From the NCBI GenBank assembly GCA_039679385.1, contig JBDKVB010000068.1, positions 62,001 to 126,000 of the forward strand: DNA of 64,000 bases, in the 5' to 3' direction. The translations under genes were made by a program, and so were the position numbers. This document shows, in pieces, positions 9,110 to 16,600 of the stretch (the first letter of the stretch is position 1; every line of letters starts with the position of its first letter). The DNA is from Armatimonadia bacterium. GTDB lineage: Bacteria; Armatimonadota; Zipacnadia; Zipacnadales; JABUFB01. The notes under the pieces are model-generated. The model made no database searches. It was not told where the DNA came from and saw nothing but the letters and a program-made list of their open reading frames with translations.

Positions 9110-10750
9110 ATGACGCAGTCCCTCAGGAGGCGGACTCCGGGAGGAACGCTGAAGATCCCGCGGATGGTGATCGGCCTCCTGGGTGCGCTTGTGATATGTG
9201 CGCCGGGCAGGGCGGCGCTCCCGGACAAAGTGGACTATCTGGTTGTCGCCGCGGACGACCTGTACGACGGCTGTGCGGCCTTGCTGGAGTACCGGAGTGG
9301 GCAGGGCTACGCGACGGCTGCCGTGAAGGCCTCGGAAGCCTGCGGAGGTAACCCGTTGGCTGCCGGTGCTGCGACGAGGCTTGCCGGCTTCGTGAAGGAA
9401 GCTCACGAGCGCTGCGGGGTGCGATACCTGCTACTGGTCGGCGACGCACGAGGCAAGCCGGGTGCGATGGTGCCGATGGTGGTCGCTCCCTCGGGCTACT
9501 ACAGTCGGCAGATACTCAGCGACCCCGACGTGGCCTCCGACTTCCCCTATGCGACACTCGGGACCGACGCCCCGCAACTGCATGTGGGGCGCTTTGCGGT
9601 TGACACCCCGGCAGAGCTGGCGACAGCTATGGACAAGACCATCGCCTACGAGACGCAGGAGCCGGGCGGGTCCTGGCAGCGCAGGATCGGCTTTGTGACC
9701 GGTGTACTCGGGTACAGCCCGATTGTCGATGCGCTCGCGGAGAGTGTGTTCGCGCGCATCGTCACGGAGGACATCGCTCCGCTCTACGACCTGGAAGTCG
9801 CGCAGTCCCTCGCGGGGTCGGTGTACTGCCCCTTCCCGCCGGACTTCTCCGCCAACTCGCTGAGGATGATGAAGACGGGGGCGCTGGCCATGGTCTATGT
9901 GGGGCATGGCCAGTGGGACAGCTTCGATGAGTTCACCTGGCGGGGGACGCGCTACCCTGTTCTGGGCGCTGCGGACATCGACCGGATCTCGTGTTCAGAG
10001 GGCCTGCCCCTGGCGGTCGTGCTGGCGTGCTCGACGGGCAGGATCGACGATGATCGGGGTGAGTGCCTGGCGGAGAGGATGTTCAAGCTCGCAAGGGGTC
10101 CCGTGGCGTATCTTGGAGCCTCGCGGATCTCCCAGCCCTACGGCATTGCGCTGTTCGGGAAGCACCTGGTCGGGACGCTTCTGGGAGAGGAACAGCAGAC
10201 TCTGGGAGAGGCGATCGACGAGGCCAAGCAAGCGGTGGAAGGTGACGTCCAGAGTGGGTTCCGGCAGCAGCTCGACATGCTGTCGGCGATGGTCTACGGC
10301 CCACAGAGCCTCCCGGGCATCCGTCGCGACACGGTGCTCCAGTACAATCTTCTGGGCGACCCGGCGCTGCGGCTACGACGACCGGTGCCGCTGAGGGTGT
10401 CGGCAGTGTACCTGGGCGATGGGCAGATCGAGGTAAGGGGAGAGAGCCCGATTCGGCAGGGACAGGTCCTGGTGTCGCTGGAGTGCGGACGAGCGGAGTT
10501 CCCGCGGGAGCTCCCTGTCGTTGATGAGGCTTCGCGTGACCTGCGCAGCGAGATGAACCGGCGGTACCAGCAGGCGCAGGACAAGGCCTTCCAGCGCGTC
10601 GAGGCGACCGCTGAGGACGGGCGATTCCACGTGGTGCTGCCCGCTGCCGGCAGCGAGACCAGTCAGTGGCTGATCGTAAAGGCAGCAATCAGCGACGGCA
10701 AGCAGTGCGCTGCCGGAGCCTGCATCCTGCGGCGAGGCGTCGCCAACTAG
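9110..10750 (+). CDS. secreted C25 (gingipain-like) cysteine peptidase
   Basis: 546 residues from ATG 9110, preceded by GAGGAGGGG. The N-terminus is basic and then hydrophobic (about residues 17-35), a signal peptide ending near GRAA. Residues about 40-420 resemble the C25 catalytic fold: DYLVVAADDLYDG opens the first Rossmann-like subdomain, VRYLLLVGDA follows, the candidate catalytic His266 lies in YVGHGQWD and the candidate Cys307 in LACSTG. A gingipain-like beta domain follows (about 430-546). There is no long propeptide and no visible sorting domain (no Por-type C-terminus), unlike Bacteroidota gingipains. It converges with the next gene, the stops being one base apart. Activity is inferred from the dyad spacing and motifs. 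Confidence 0.75.
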   Translation: MTQSLRRRTPGGTLKIPRMVIGLLGALVICAPGRAALPDKVDYLVVAADDLYDGCAALLEYRSGQGYATAAVKASEACGGNPLAAGAATRLAGFVKEAHERCGVRYLLLVGDARGKPGAMVPMVVAPSGYYSRQILSDPDVASDFPYATLGTDAPQLHVGRFAVDTPAELATAMDKTIAYETQEPGGSWQRRIGFVTGVLGYSPIVDALAESVFARIVTEDIAPLYDLEVAQSLAGSVYCPFPPDFSANSLRMMKTGALAMVYVGHGQWDSFDEFTWRGTRYPVLGAADIDRISCSEGLPLAVVLACSTGRIDDDRGECLAERMFKLARGPVAYLGASRISQPYGIALFGKHLVGTLLGEEQQTLGEAIDEAKQAVEGDVQSGFRQQLDMLSAMVYGPQSLPGIRRDTVLQYNLLGDPALRLRRPVPLRVSAVYLGDGQIEVRGESPIRQGQVLVSLECGRAEFPRELPVVDEASRDLRSEMNRRYQQAQDKAFQRVEATAEDGRFHVVLPAAGSETSQWLIVKAAISDGKQCAAGACILRRGVAN

Positions 10751-10751
10751 G

Positions 10752-11075
10752 CTAGTGCCCGAGCGACTGCCTGCGCACGTCGCAGTCTTCCACGATCCGG
10801 ACCAGCAGGTCGATGGCCGTTGCCGTGGCCACGTGCATGCATCGCCAGAGCATGGCGAAAAGCCCAAGAGAGAAGCCCACGACATAAGCGGAGAGCGCAA
10901 GCTCGTAGCGCTTGTCCGCGGCGTGAATGTACATCGCGTAGACGCCCAGGCCGATGAAGGCGATGCTGGCAACGCCGCAGAGGGCCACCAGACCCGATCC
11001 CCAGTTCATCAGTTGTTTCTTTACGTAGATCGCTTGTGTGACGGAATCGATGGGAGGCTCTTGTGGCATAGCCAT
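10752..11075 (-). CDS. small two-helix membrane protein, function unknown
   Basis: 107 residues from ATG 11073-11075 (a GGAG lies about 11 bases upstream; ATG at 11069 is an alternative). The open frame reaches 11165, but that part overlaps the -10 box described separately, so it is not translated. Two transmembrane segments are seen: GSGLVALCGVASIAFIGLGVY (about 27-47) and YVVGFSLGLFAMLWRCMHVA (about 62-82). A short cytoplasmic tail with DLLVRIVEDCDVRRQ follows. I recognise no family. It is monocistronic, with its own near-consensus promoter. Confidence 0.62.
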   Translation of the reverse strand: MAMPQEPPIDSVTQAIYVKKQLMNWGSGLVALCGVASIAFIGLGVYAMYIHAADKRYELALSAYVVGFSLGLFAMLWRCMHVATATAIDLLVRIVEDCDVRRQSLGH

Positions 11076-11144
11076 GGCTGGCGGCTCCAATCTCCGACAC
11101 GCGCTCGAGAGGGTGCATTGGTCACTACGACAGACGCGATGTAA

Positions 11145-11173
11145 AATATAGACAAAACGTATCATTGAGTCAA
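11145..11173 (-). promoter_or_regulatory. sigma70-type promoter for the small membrane protein gene
   Basis: Read on the minus strand: TTGACT (-35, plus positions 11168-11173), 17-base spacer, TATATT (-10, 11145-11150). This is close to the housekeeping consensus and predicts a start near 11138 and a leader of about 60 bases. Confidence 0.75.
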
Positions 11174-11262
11174 GCGTAGCTCAGGATTGCCGAAAGATAC
11201 CTTCTGCCCCGTGGGTCAGTAGGATGCTGGCGGGGGAGACTTGCCCGGCAAGGTCCGCCGCC

Positions 11263-11292
11263 TTGCGGGTGACTTCGGTAACATGTTACAAT
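11263..11292 (+). promoter_or_regulatory. sigma70-type promoter for the SPOR-deoB run
   Basis: TTGCGG (11263-11268), 18-base spacer, TACAAT (11287-11292). It predicts transcription from about 11299 and a leader of about 145 bases before the SPOR-domain gene. Confidence 0.6.
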
Positions 11293-11298
11293 CGGCCA

Positions 11299-11443
11299 AG
11301 TTGCAGGTGGTGGAGGCCCTGACAGCTCGGGCTGTGGGATGAGGAGGTCGGGGACGACGCCCCGTCAGGACGGTCCGGGGTTGCTGGTGCGCGGTTCGGA
11401 CGGCCGCCACAAGGGCGCGGGGCTCACCTGGAGGACATGACGT
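11299..11443 (+). other. structured leader of the SPOR-domain gene
   Basis: The leader contains several local dyads: CCTGAC at 11318-11323 can pair with GTCAGG at 11365-11370, enclosing ACAGC-TCGG-GCTGT and GGGG-ACGAC-CCCC hairpins. No known riboswitch class is recognised. The Shine-Dalgarno GGAGG lies just before the ATG at 11444. Confidence 0.35.
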
Positions 11444-12076
11444 ATGGAAAGGCGCAGACGCAGACAATCAGGCCCGTTGCGGCAATCGCTGGCGTTCTGG
11501 GGCGTAGTGTTATTCGTCTGCGTGGTCGCCGGCCTGGTGAGCTTCAAGTTTGGCCGCGACTGGCTGGGAAAACGACTGGCTGACGTTGAGATGACGCCGG
11601 GCGCGCCGAGGATCGTGGCCCAGAGCAATTCGCAGTCGGAGGCGGCGGTCCGGGCGGATGCTGAGGCGAAGGCCCCCGAGAAGGCCGAAGTCGCCCTGGA
11701 AGATCGCGAGCCAACCGCGGCCGAGAAGCGTGACCGCGAGGAGCAGCGGGCCCTGGGCGAGCCCCAGGACGGTGCCCAGGCGAACCAACGGGCTGCGGAG
11801 GGGGCTGCCGGCAGCGACACCGGTGTCTCCTCGGAGGACACGGAGGGCCGGTTCCTCGTGACGGCAGGTGCCTATCCCGACGAGGCGAACGCAAGCAAGA
11901 TCGTGGCAACACTGGCGGCGCGAGGACATACGCCGGAGATCGAGAGGATCACCCGCGGGGGACGGGAGTTCTACCGGGTGAACGTCGCGGTCATGCGGGG
12001 ACGCTCGAACGCTGAGGGACTGCGCGATGAGCTGACCTCCGTGGGCATTCCCGCGCAGGTCACCCGCGCCCGGTAG
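11444..12076 (+). CDS. membrane-anchored SPOR-domain protein
   Basis: 210 residues. A basic N-terminus (MERRRRRQ) is followed by one transmembrane helix (about residues 15-34, LAFWGVVLFVCVVAGLV). An Ala/Glu/Arg-rich, probably extended or coiled linker follows (about 50-130). The C-terminal SPOR fold is at about 137-210 (FLVTAGAYPDEANASKIVAT, FYRVNVAVMRGRSNAEGLR). SPOR domains bind denuded peptidoglycan glycan strands at division septa; here the topology puts the domain outside the membrane. The CDS starts 11 bases after GGAGG and lies upstream of deoB. A cell-division or envelope role is inference from the domain. Confidence 0.8.
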   Translation: MERRRRRQSGPLRQSLAFWGVVLFVCVVAGLVSFKFGRDWLGKRLADVEMTPGAPRIVAQSNSQSEAAVRADAEAKAPEKAEVALEDREPTAAEKRDREEQRALGEPQDGAQANQRAAEGAAGSDTGVSSEDTEGRFLVTAGAYPDEANASKIVATLAARGHTPEIERITRGGREFYRVNVAVMRGRSNAEGLRDELTSVGIPAQVTRAR

Positions 12077-12131
12077 TCCGATCTCTGCCAAGCACCGCGC
12101 CAGGAGTGTGAGTACTGGGCTCACCAACCGC

Positions 12132-13382
12132 ATGTTGCCCTGCATCGAGCGAGTCATCCTGATCGTGCTGGACGGAGTGGGGGCGGGCGAGCTACCGGAC
12201 GCCGACGCCTACGGCGATGCCGGGAGCAACACTTTGGCGCATGTGTGTGTGACCTGCGGGCCGCAGTTGCCGAATCTGGGCGACCTCGGGCTGGGCAATC
12301 TGCTGCCGCTCGCGGGCGTGCCGCCGACAGCGGCTCCCCGGGCATCCTACGGCAGACTGGCGGAAGGGTCCGCGGGGAAGGACTCCACGGTCGGACACTG
12401 GGAACTGATGGGTGTCGTGTCACCCAGGCCCTATCCGGTGTATCCGGAGGGCTTCCCGCAGGACATGATGGACCTGTTCGAGGCCCGGACAGGGCGGGGA
12501 GTGCTCGGGAACCGACCGGCCTCCGGCACAGAGATCATCAAGGAACTCGACGCCGAGCACCGCAGGACCGGGAAGTGGATCGTCTACACCTCGGCGGACA
12601 GCGTGTTCCAGGTGGCGGCGCACGAGGAGGTCGCGCCGACCTCCGAGTTGTACCGGGCGTGCGAAGTGGCGACGGAGCTGTTCATGGCGACCGGGCGCGT
12701 GCTGCGGGTCATCGCACGTCCCTACGCCGGTTCGGAGGGCAAGCTGCATCGCACCGCCGGCCGTCGTGACTACAACATGGCTGCGCCGGACACCACGGTC
12801 CTGGACCTCCTGATGGCCGCAAACAGACCGGTGACGACGGTGGGGAAGGTGGACCGGCTGTTTGCCGGTCGCGGCGTGACGGTGACGGTGCACACGAGTA
12901 ACAACACGGATACCTTGTCGGCCCTGGCTGACCAGGTCGAGCTTGGCGGAAGCGGCCTGGTGTTCGCGAACCTCATTGACTTCGACATGCTTTACGGGCA
13001 CCGGAACGATGTGGCCGGCTTCGCGAAGGGGCTGGAGGAGTTCGATGCGGCACTTCCAGGGCTCCTTCGAGGATTGCACCGGGGCGACGTGCTGATGATC
13101 ACGGCGGATCACGGCTGCGATCCGACGACGCCGAGCACGGATCACTCGCGGGAGTACGTGCCGCTTCTGGTGTGTGGGCCCCACCTTCGCGCCGGAGTGG
13201 ACCTGGGGATCCGCGACAGCTTCGCCGATGTTGGGGCCACGATCTGTCACGCCCTGGGCGTGCAGCGTCCGCACCGAGGAGTGAGCTTCTGGTGCGACGT
13301 GGCCGACTGTGACCAGACAGGAGACGAACGAGTTGCCCGTCAACGAGTGGATTGGTTGCGCCGTCGGGATATTGCTGGTTAG
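12132..13382 (+). CDS. deoB: phosphopentomutase
   Basis: 416 residues of the alkaline-phosphatase-superfamily mutase that interconverts (deoxy)ribose 1- and 5-phosphate, linking nucleoside salvage to the pentose phosphate pathway. Seen: RVILIVLDGVGAGELPDA (metal site), GKDSTVGHWELMG (active-site Thr), TSADSVFQVAAHEE, LIDFDMLYGHRND and ITADHGCDPTTPSTDHSRE (metal ligands). The ATG at 12132 fits the family start. A GTG at 12108 is in frame but only two bases from the AGGAG, so it is less likely. The C-terminus overlaps the next gene's start by 50 bases, so its last residues are probably non-conserved. Confidence 0.93.
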   Translation: MLPCIERVILIVLDGVGAGELPDADAYGDAGSNTLAHVCVTCGPQLPNLGDLGLGNLLPLAGVPPTAAPRASYGRLAEGSAGKDSTVGHWELMGVVSPRPYPVYPEGFPQDMMDLFEARTGRGVLGNRPASGTEIIKELDAEHRRTGKWIVYTSADSVFQVAAHEEVAPTSELYRACEVATELFMATGRVLRVIARPYAGSEGKLHRTAGRRDYNMAAPDTTVLDLLMAANRPVTTVGKVDRLFAGRGVTVTVHTSNNTDTLSALADQVELGGSGLVFANLIDFDMLYGHRNDVAGFAKGLEEFDAALPGLLRGLHRGDVLMITADHGCDPTTPSTDHSREYVPLLVCGPHLRAGVDLGIRDSFADVGATICHALGVQRPHRGVSFWCDVADCDQTGDERVARQRVDWLRRRDIAG

Positions 13383-13719
13383 CGCCCTGCTTAGCCTGAT
13401 GCTCTGGGTTTCCGGGCACGAGCGTCACATCCCGCACCAGCGGCTCAAGCGGATGGTCGCGATGGTGTGGGTGTCGGTGGTGGCCTGCATCGGAGGGCTG
13501 CTGCTGGTTCGTCATGAGCTCGGTGGCGGCGTCTTCGACTACACCTCCCAGGGCGTCTCGCCCTTCTCGATGCGACGGCTTCACGGTGCTGAATGGGGCT
13601 GGGCCGCCGGCGGCGCGGTGTGGGTCCTCGCGTGGATGGTAGTGGCTCTGAACCTGGCCCGGCGGATCACCGGACCGGGCGGGCGCAAGATAGACCAGGC
13701 ACCGGATGAAGAGGACTGA
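13333..13719 (+). CDS. small membrane protein, unknown function
   Basis: 128 residues from TTG 13333, nine bases after AGGAG (13319-13323); a GTG at 13309 is in frame but has no site. Three hydrophobic segments: IGCAVGILLVSALLSLMLWV (about 6-25), MVAMVWVSVVACIGGLLLV (about 39-57) and GWAAGGAVWVLAWMVVALNL (about 87-106). The tail is charged (GRKIDQAPDEED). The start overlaps the end of deoB by 50 bases, which implies translational coupling. No family recognised. Confidence 0.6.
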   Translation: MPVNEWIGCAVGILLVSALLSLMLWVSGHERHIPHQRLKRMVAMVWVSVVACIGGLLLVRHELGGGVFDYTSQGVSPFSMRRLHGAEWGWAAGGAVWVLAWMVVALNLARRITGPGGRKIDQAPDEED

Positions 13720-13783
13720 GCCTGGTTGAGGCCGGCGTGCGTTGAGCGGGGTGCCGGCCGGACTGCTGAGGAGTGAGACAAGC

Positions 13784-14398
13784 TTGCCGTTACCTGATCT
13801 GTATGCCAGCCTGATGGGGCTCTTCCATCGACGCAAGGGCGGACAGCCAACGCTGACCCGCGAGCAATCCATGGCAGCGCGACCGGTTCGTAACCCGGGC
13901 CTGGAGTGGAGCCTCAATGAGGACGATGAGGCTGTCGTCACGATTCCACGCCGGAAGGACACTCAGGGGCGGTTCCTGGCCTGGATGTTCTTCATCCCCG
14001 AGGCACGGCCGCTGTCGCTGGATGCCGTGGGAACCTTTGTGTGGGAGCACTGTGACGGCGAGAAGTCCGTCTCCGACCTCATTGACCTGATGGCCAAGGA
14101 GTATAACGTCGCCCGCAAGGAGGTCGAGGTCTCGCTCATCGAGTACCTCAAGCGCCTCGGACAGCGCGGGATGGTCGGGTTCCTGGTGCCCAGGGAGATC
14201 GCGCGCGAGTTGGGCCAGGAGGGCAAAGAGCTCGTCGGCTTGGAGGACGTGGGGGAGAGCGCCTCTGACCTCAAGGCGGCACAGGAGGCCGCGGAGCAGA
14301 AGCGCAAGGAAGCGCAGTCGGCCGCGGGGAAGGCCCACGACGAGGACGAGCCTGCGGGGGACGAGGCTCAGCCCAAGGACGATGAGGAGCAGGCGTGA
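13784..14398 (+). CDS. PqqD-domain protein with long charged tail
   Basis: 204 residues from TTG 13784, ten bases after AGGAG (13769-13773). Residues about 45-130 match a PqqD fold: FIPEARPLSLDAVGTFVWEH (the LN..G..iW element), DGEKSVSDLIDLMAKEYNV, then VEVSLIEYLKRLGQRGMVGF. PqqD-type domains act as peptide or substrate-recognition modules (RRE) in RiPP pathways, and also occur in other contexts. Residues about 140-204 are an Ala/Glu/Lys-rich disordered tail. The stop overlaps the next gene's GTG (GTGA), so both are translationally coupled. No radical SAM protein or precursor peptide lies nearby, so its partner is probably the adjacent sulfurtransferase; this is inference. Confidence 0.78.
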   Translation: MPLPDLYASLMGLFHRRKGGQPTLTREQSMAARPVRNPGLEWSLNEDDEAVVTIPRRKDTQGRFLAWMFFIPEARPLSLDAVGTFVWEHCDGEKSVSDLIDLMAKEYNVARKEVEVSLIEYLKRLGQRGMVGFLVPREIARELGQEGKELVGLEDVGESASDLKAAQEAAEQKRKEAQSAAGKAHDEDEPAGDEAQPKDDEEQA

Positions 14399-15333
14399 CA
14401 GAAGCGGTTCACCTGAGCCTACATAGCGGCTCCTGCGTCCGCTGCGGCACCACCGAAGACCTCATTGCCGTCAGCGAGTTCGGCAAGGCCTTGTGCCCCC
14501 GTTGTTACCCCGGGTTCCTTCGGCACCGCATCGAGGCGACGATCCGGCGATTCCGCATGGTCCCGCACGGCGGCCATGTGGTGCTGGCCGTGTCTGGTGG
14601 CGCCGACAGCGGGACGCTGCTGGACGCCCTGGGCTACCTGCGCCGGCGCCTGAACTTCACGCTGACGGCACTGCACCTGGACATGGGGATGGGCGAGTAC
14701 TCCGCCGGTTGCGTCGAGGTCGTGCGGGAGCAGGCCCGGAAGGCCTGTGTGTCGCTGCAGGTCAACTCGGTACGGGAGTTCGGCGTCACGGTGACCACGG
14801 TGCGCGACTGGCCGATCTGCGCGGTGTGTGGGGCTGTGCGGCGTGCGCTTCTGCCGAGGATTGCGCGAAGCCTGCGGGCGGAGGTCCTGTGTACCGGCCA
14901 CACCCTCGACGACCAGCTCCAGTACATGCTCAAGAACGTGATCTCCGGCCACCCGACCTGCCCGCCGCCCGTACACAAGCCGACGCTGGGGTATCCGGCG
15001 AAGGCGAAACCGCTGATCCAGATCCCCGATGCCGCGACCAAGATCTATGCGCAACTGCTCGGGATCCCTCTGATGGAGGAACCGTGCCCCCTGTTTGTCC
15101 CGGAGACGCACCGCTTCAAGGAAGTCTTCAACCTGCTTGAGAAGGAGGCTCCGATGAGCAAGCTGCAGTACTGGCAGGTGCTGCGGAAGGTCATGGAGCC
15201 CCGTGGCGGCGACGACGGTGAGGAGCATCCCTGCCCCGTATGCGGCGAGCTTACCTGGATGCCGAAGTGCCCGCTGTGCCGTCTGAAGGAAGAGCAGGCC
15301 AGGTCAGACCCTCGCGAAACGCCTCGGTCCTAG
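14395..15333 (+). CDS. TtuA/Ncs6-type tRNA 2-thiouridine synthase
   Basis: 312 residues from GTG 14395, preceded by GAGGAG. An N-terminal zinc ribbon (CVRCG...CPRC), the PP-loop ATPase motif VLAVSGGADSGTLL, CAVCG and CTGHTLDDQLQ, then EEPCPLF (third Fe-S cysteine) and a C-terminal zinc ribbon (CPVCG...CPLC) give the full TtuA-family set. TtuA makes 2-thioribothymidine-54 in tRNA in thermophiles, Ncs6/TtcA-type relatives thiolate other positions. The target base is not fixed by sequence; m5s2U54 would suggest heat tolerance. No TtuB/ThiS-like sulfur carrier is in view. It forms a GTGA overlap with the PqqD-domain gene. Confidence 0.82.
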   Translation: MTEAVHLSLHSGSCVRCGTTEDLIAVSEFGKALCPRCYPGFLRHRIEATIRRFRMVPHGGHVVLAVSGGADSGTLLDALGYLRRRLNFTLTALHLDMGMGEYSAGCVEVVREQARKACVSLQVNSVREFGVTVTTVRDWPICAVCGAVRRALLPRIARSLRAEVLCTGHTLDDQLQYMLKNVISGHPTCPPPVHKPTLGYPAKAKPLIQIPDAATKIYAQLLGIPLMEEPCPLFVPETHRFKEVFNLLEKEAPMSKLQYWQVLRKVMEPRGGDDGEEHPCPVCGELTWMPKCPLCRLKEEQARSDPRETPRS

Positions 15334-15344
15334 CGCCAACACCC

Positions 15345-16376
15345 CTACTCGATGCTGCGCCCAACTGCCTGCGCGATCGGCCGCAGGTCGTTCATGAGCT
15401 TCGCGAAGGACGGGCAGTCGAGAGACTGTGGGCCGTCGCAGAGCGCACAGACCGGGTCTGGATGGACCTCGATCAGCAGGCCATCAGCGCCTGCAGCGAC
15501 GGCTGCCCTGGCCATGGCCGGAACGTACCGCGCAACGCCTGTCGCGTGGCTGGGATCGACGATCACCGGCAGGTGCGAGATCTCCTTCGTGACGGGAATG
15601 GCCGAGACGTCGAGCGTATGTCGCGTGTAGGTGCGGTCGATGGGATGCGTACCGCGCTCGCACAGGAGCACTTGGGTTGACCCCCGGCTCAGGCAGTACT
15701 CGGCGGCGAGAAGCCACTCGTCGATGGCGGCACTCGGGCCGCGCTTGAGCAAGATTGGGCAGCGGGTCTCCCCGGCCGCGATCAGCAGCGGGAAGTTCTG
15801 CATGTTCCGCGCGCCAATCTGCAGGATGTCGGTGTACTCGACGACGAGGTCCACCTCACTAGGGTCGACGACTTCGGTAACGGTGATGAGCCCGAGGTCA
15901 TCGGCGACCCTCCGCAGCATCTGGAGACCCTCGGCCCCGAGCCCCTGGAAGGAGTAGGGACTGGTGCGAGGCTTGAAGGCTCCGCCACGCAGGACCTTGG
16001 CCCCGGCCTGCTTCACACACTCGGCTGCTTTCCGAAGCTGTGCCTCGCTCTCGATGGCGCAGGGGCCGGCCATGACGACGACCTCGCTGCCCCCAAAAGT
16101 GACGGGGCCGACCGTGAAGACGGTGTCCTTGGGATAGAACTCGCGAGAGGCGAGTTTGTACGGTCGACTGATGTGCGTAACGTGGTCGACGGCGGGCATC
16201 GTCTCCAGCGCAGCGGCCAGTGCATCGCGGATCTCCACCGGGATCGCGCTGCGGATTCCGATGGCGGTGCGTTCTCCGCCGGGGAGCTCCACAGGTGTGA
16301 GACCTGCGTCTCGGATGCGCTGGGCGACAGCCTTCACTTCGTCGAGCGTTGCTTCCGCTCGCATGGCGATCATCAT
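15345..16376 (-). CDS. aroF: 3-deoxy-7-phosphoheptulonate (DAHP) synthase, type I beta, copy 1
   Basis: 343 residues. An N-terminal ferredoxin-like regulatory domain (about 1-85, MIAMRAEATLDEVKAVAQRI) precedes the KDSA-type TIM barrel (about 95-340): [68 protein letters not shown] and GLLIEVHPDP. It condenses PEP and erythrose 4-phosphate, the first step to chorismate. The first of two adjacent ATG codons is taken. The upstream region is strongly structured (separate entry). A second, related gene is 3.2 kb away; the short N-terminal domain may bind an aromatic effector, which is inference. Confidence 0.92.
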   Translation of the reverse strand: MMIAMRAEATLDEVKAVAQRIRDAGLTPVELPGGERTAIGIRSAIPVEIRDALAAALETMPAVDHVTHISRPYKLASREFYPKDTVFTVGPVTFGGSEVVVMAGPCAIESEAQLRKAAECVKQAGAKVLRGGAFKPRTSPYSFQGLGAEGLQMLRRVADDLGLITVTEVVDPSEVDLVVEYTDILQIGARNMQNFPLLIAAGETRCPILLKRGPSAAIDEWLLAAEYCLSRGSTQVLLCERGTHPIDRTYTRHTLDVSAIPVTKEISHLPVIVDPSHATGVARYVPAMARAAVAAGADGLLIEVHPDPVCALCDGPQSLDCPSFAKLMNDLRPIAQAVGRSIE

Positions 16377-16544
16377 AGTCGGTCACGTCGCTTTCAGTTG
16401 CAGACATCGGGGAGGGTCGGGACCCTCCCGGGCGTAGGCAGGAAGACAGGAAAGGAAGTTGCGAGTGAGAAGCCGGCCTTGAGCGTGGCTTCTGCGCGCG
16501 ATTCGGCCCGCAGGGAGGTAGCCGGGCTTCGCGGTCGAATTATA
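16377..16544 (-). promoter_or_regulatory. structured leader and -10 element of aroF copy 1
   Basis: Read on the minus strand: a perfect TATAAT (plus 16539-16544) without a good -35, followed by three consecutive hairpins. They are GCCCG-N12-CGGGC, AGAAGCC-N12-GGCTTCT, and a very strong GGGAGGGTC-CC-GACCCTCCC (plus about 16410-16429) roughly 35-55 bases before the start. No U-run follows the last hairpin, and no aromatic-rich leader peptide was found. The layout resembles an attenuator leader; that is inference. Confidence 0.45.
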
Positions 16545-16600
16545 GCACATCACCGCGCGCCGGGCGGACCGGCGCCACTTCGCTGAAAGAGGAAGTATCC

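Noticed and set aside
11318-11370. Possible guanidine-II (mini-ykkC) riboswitch
   Set aside because: The paired ACGR-loop hairpins are not present; only one loop contains ACGA and its stem is bulged.
15898-16407. Open frame MSATESDVTDYDDRH... across the aroF copy 1 start
   Set aside because: It is a shifted-frame shadow and carries no aromatic codons, so it is not a leader peptide.
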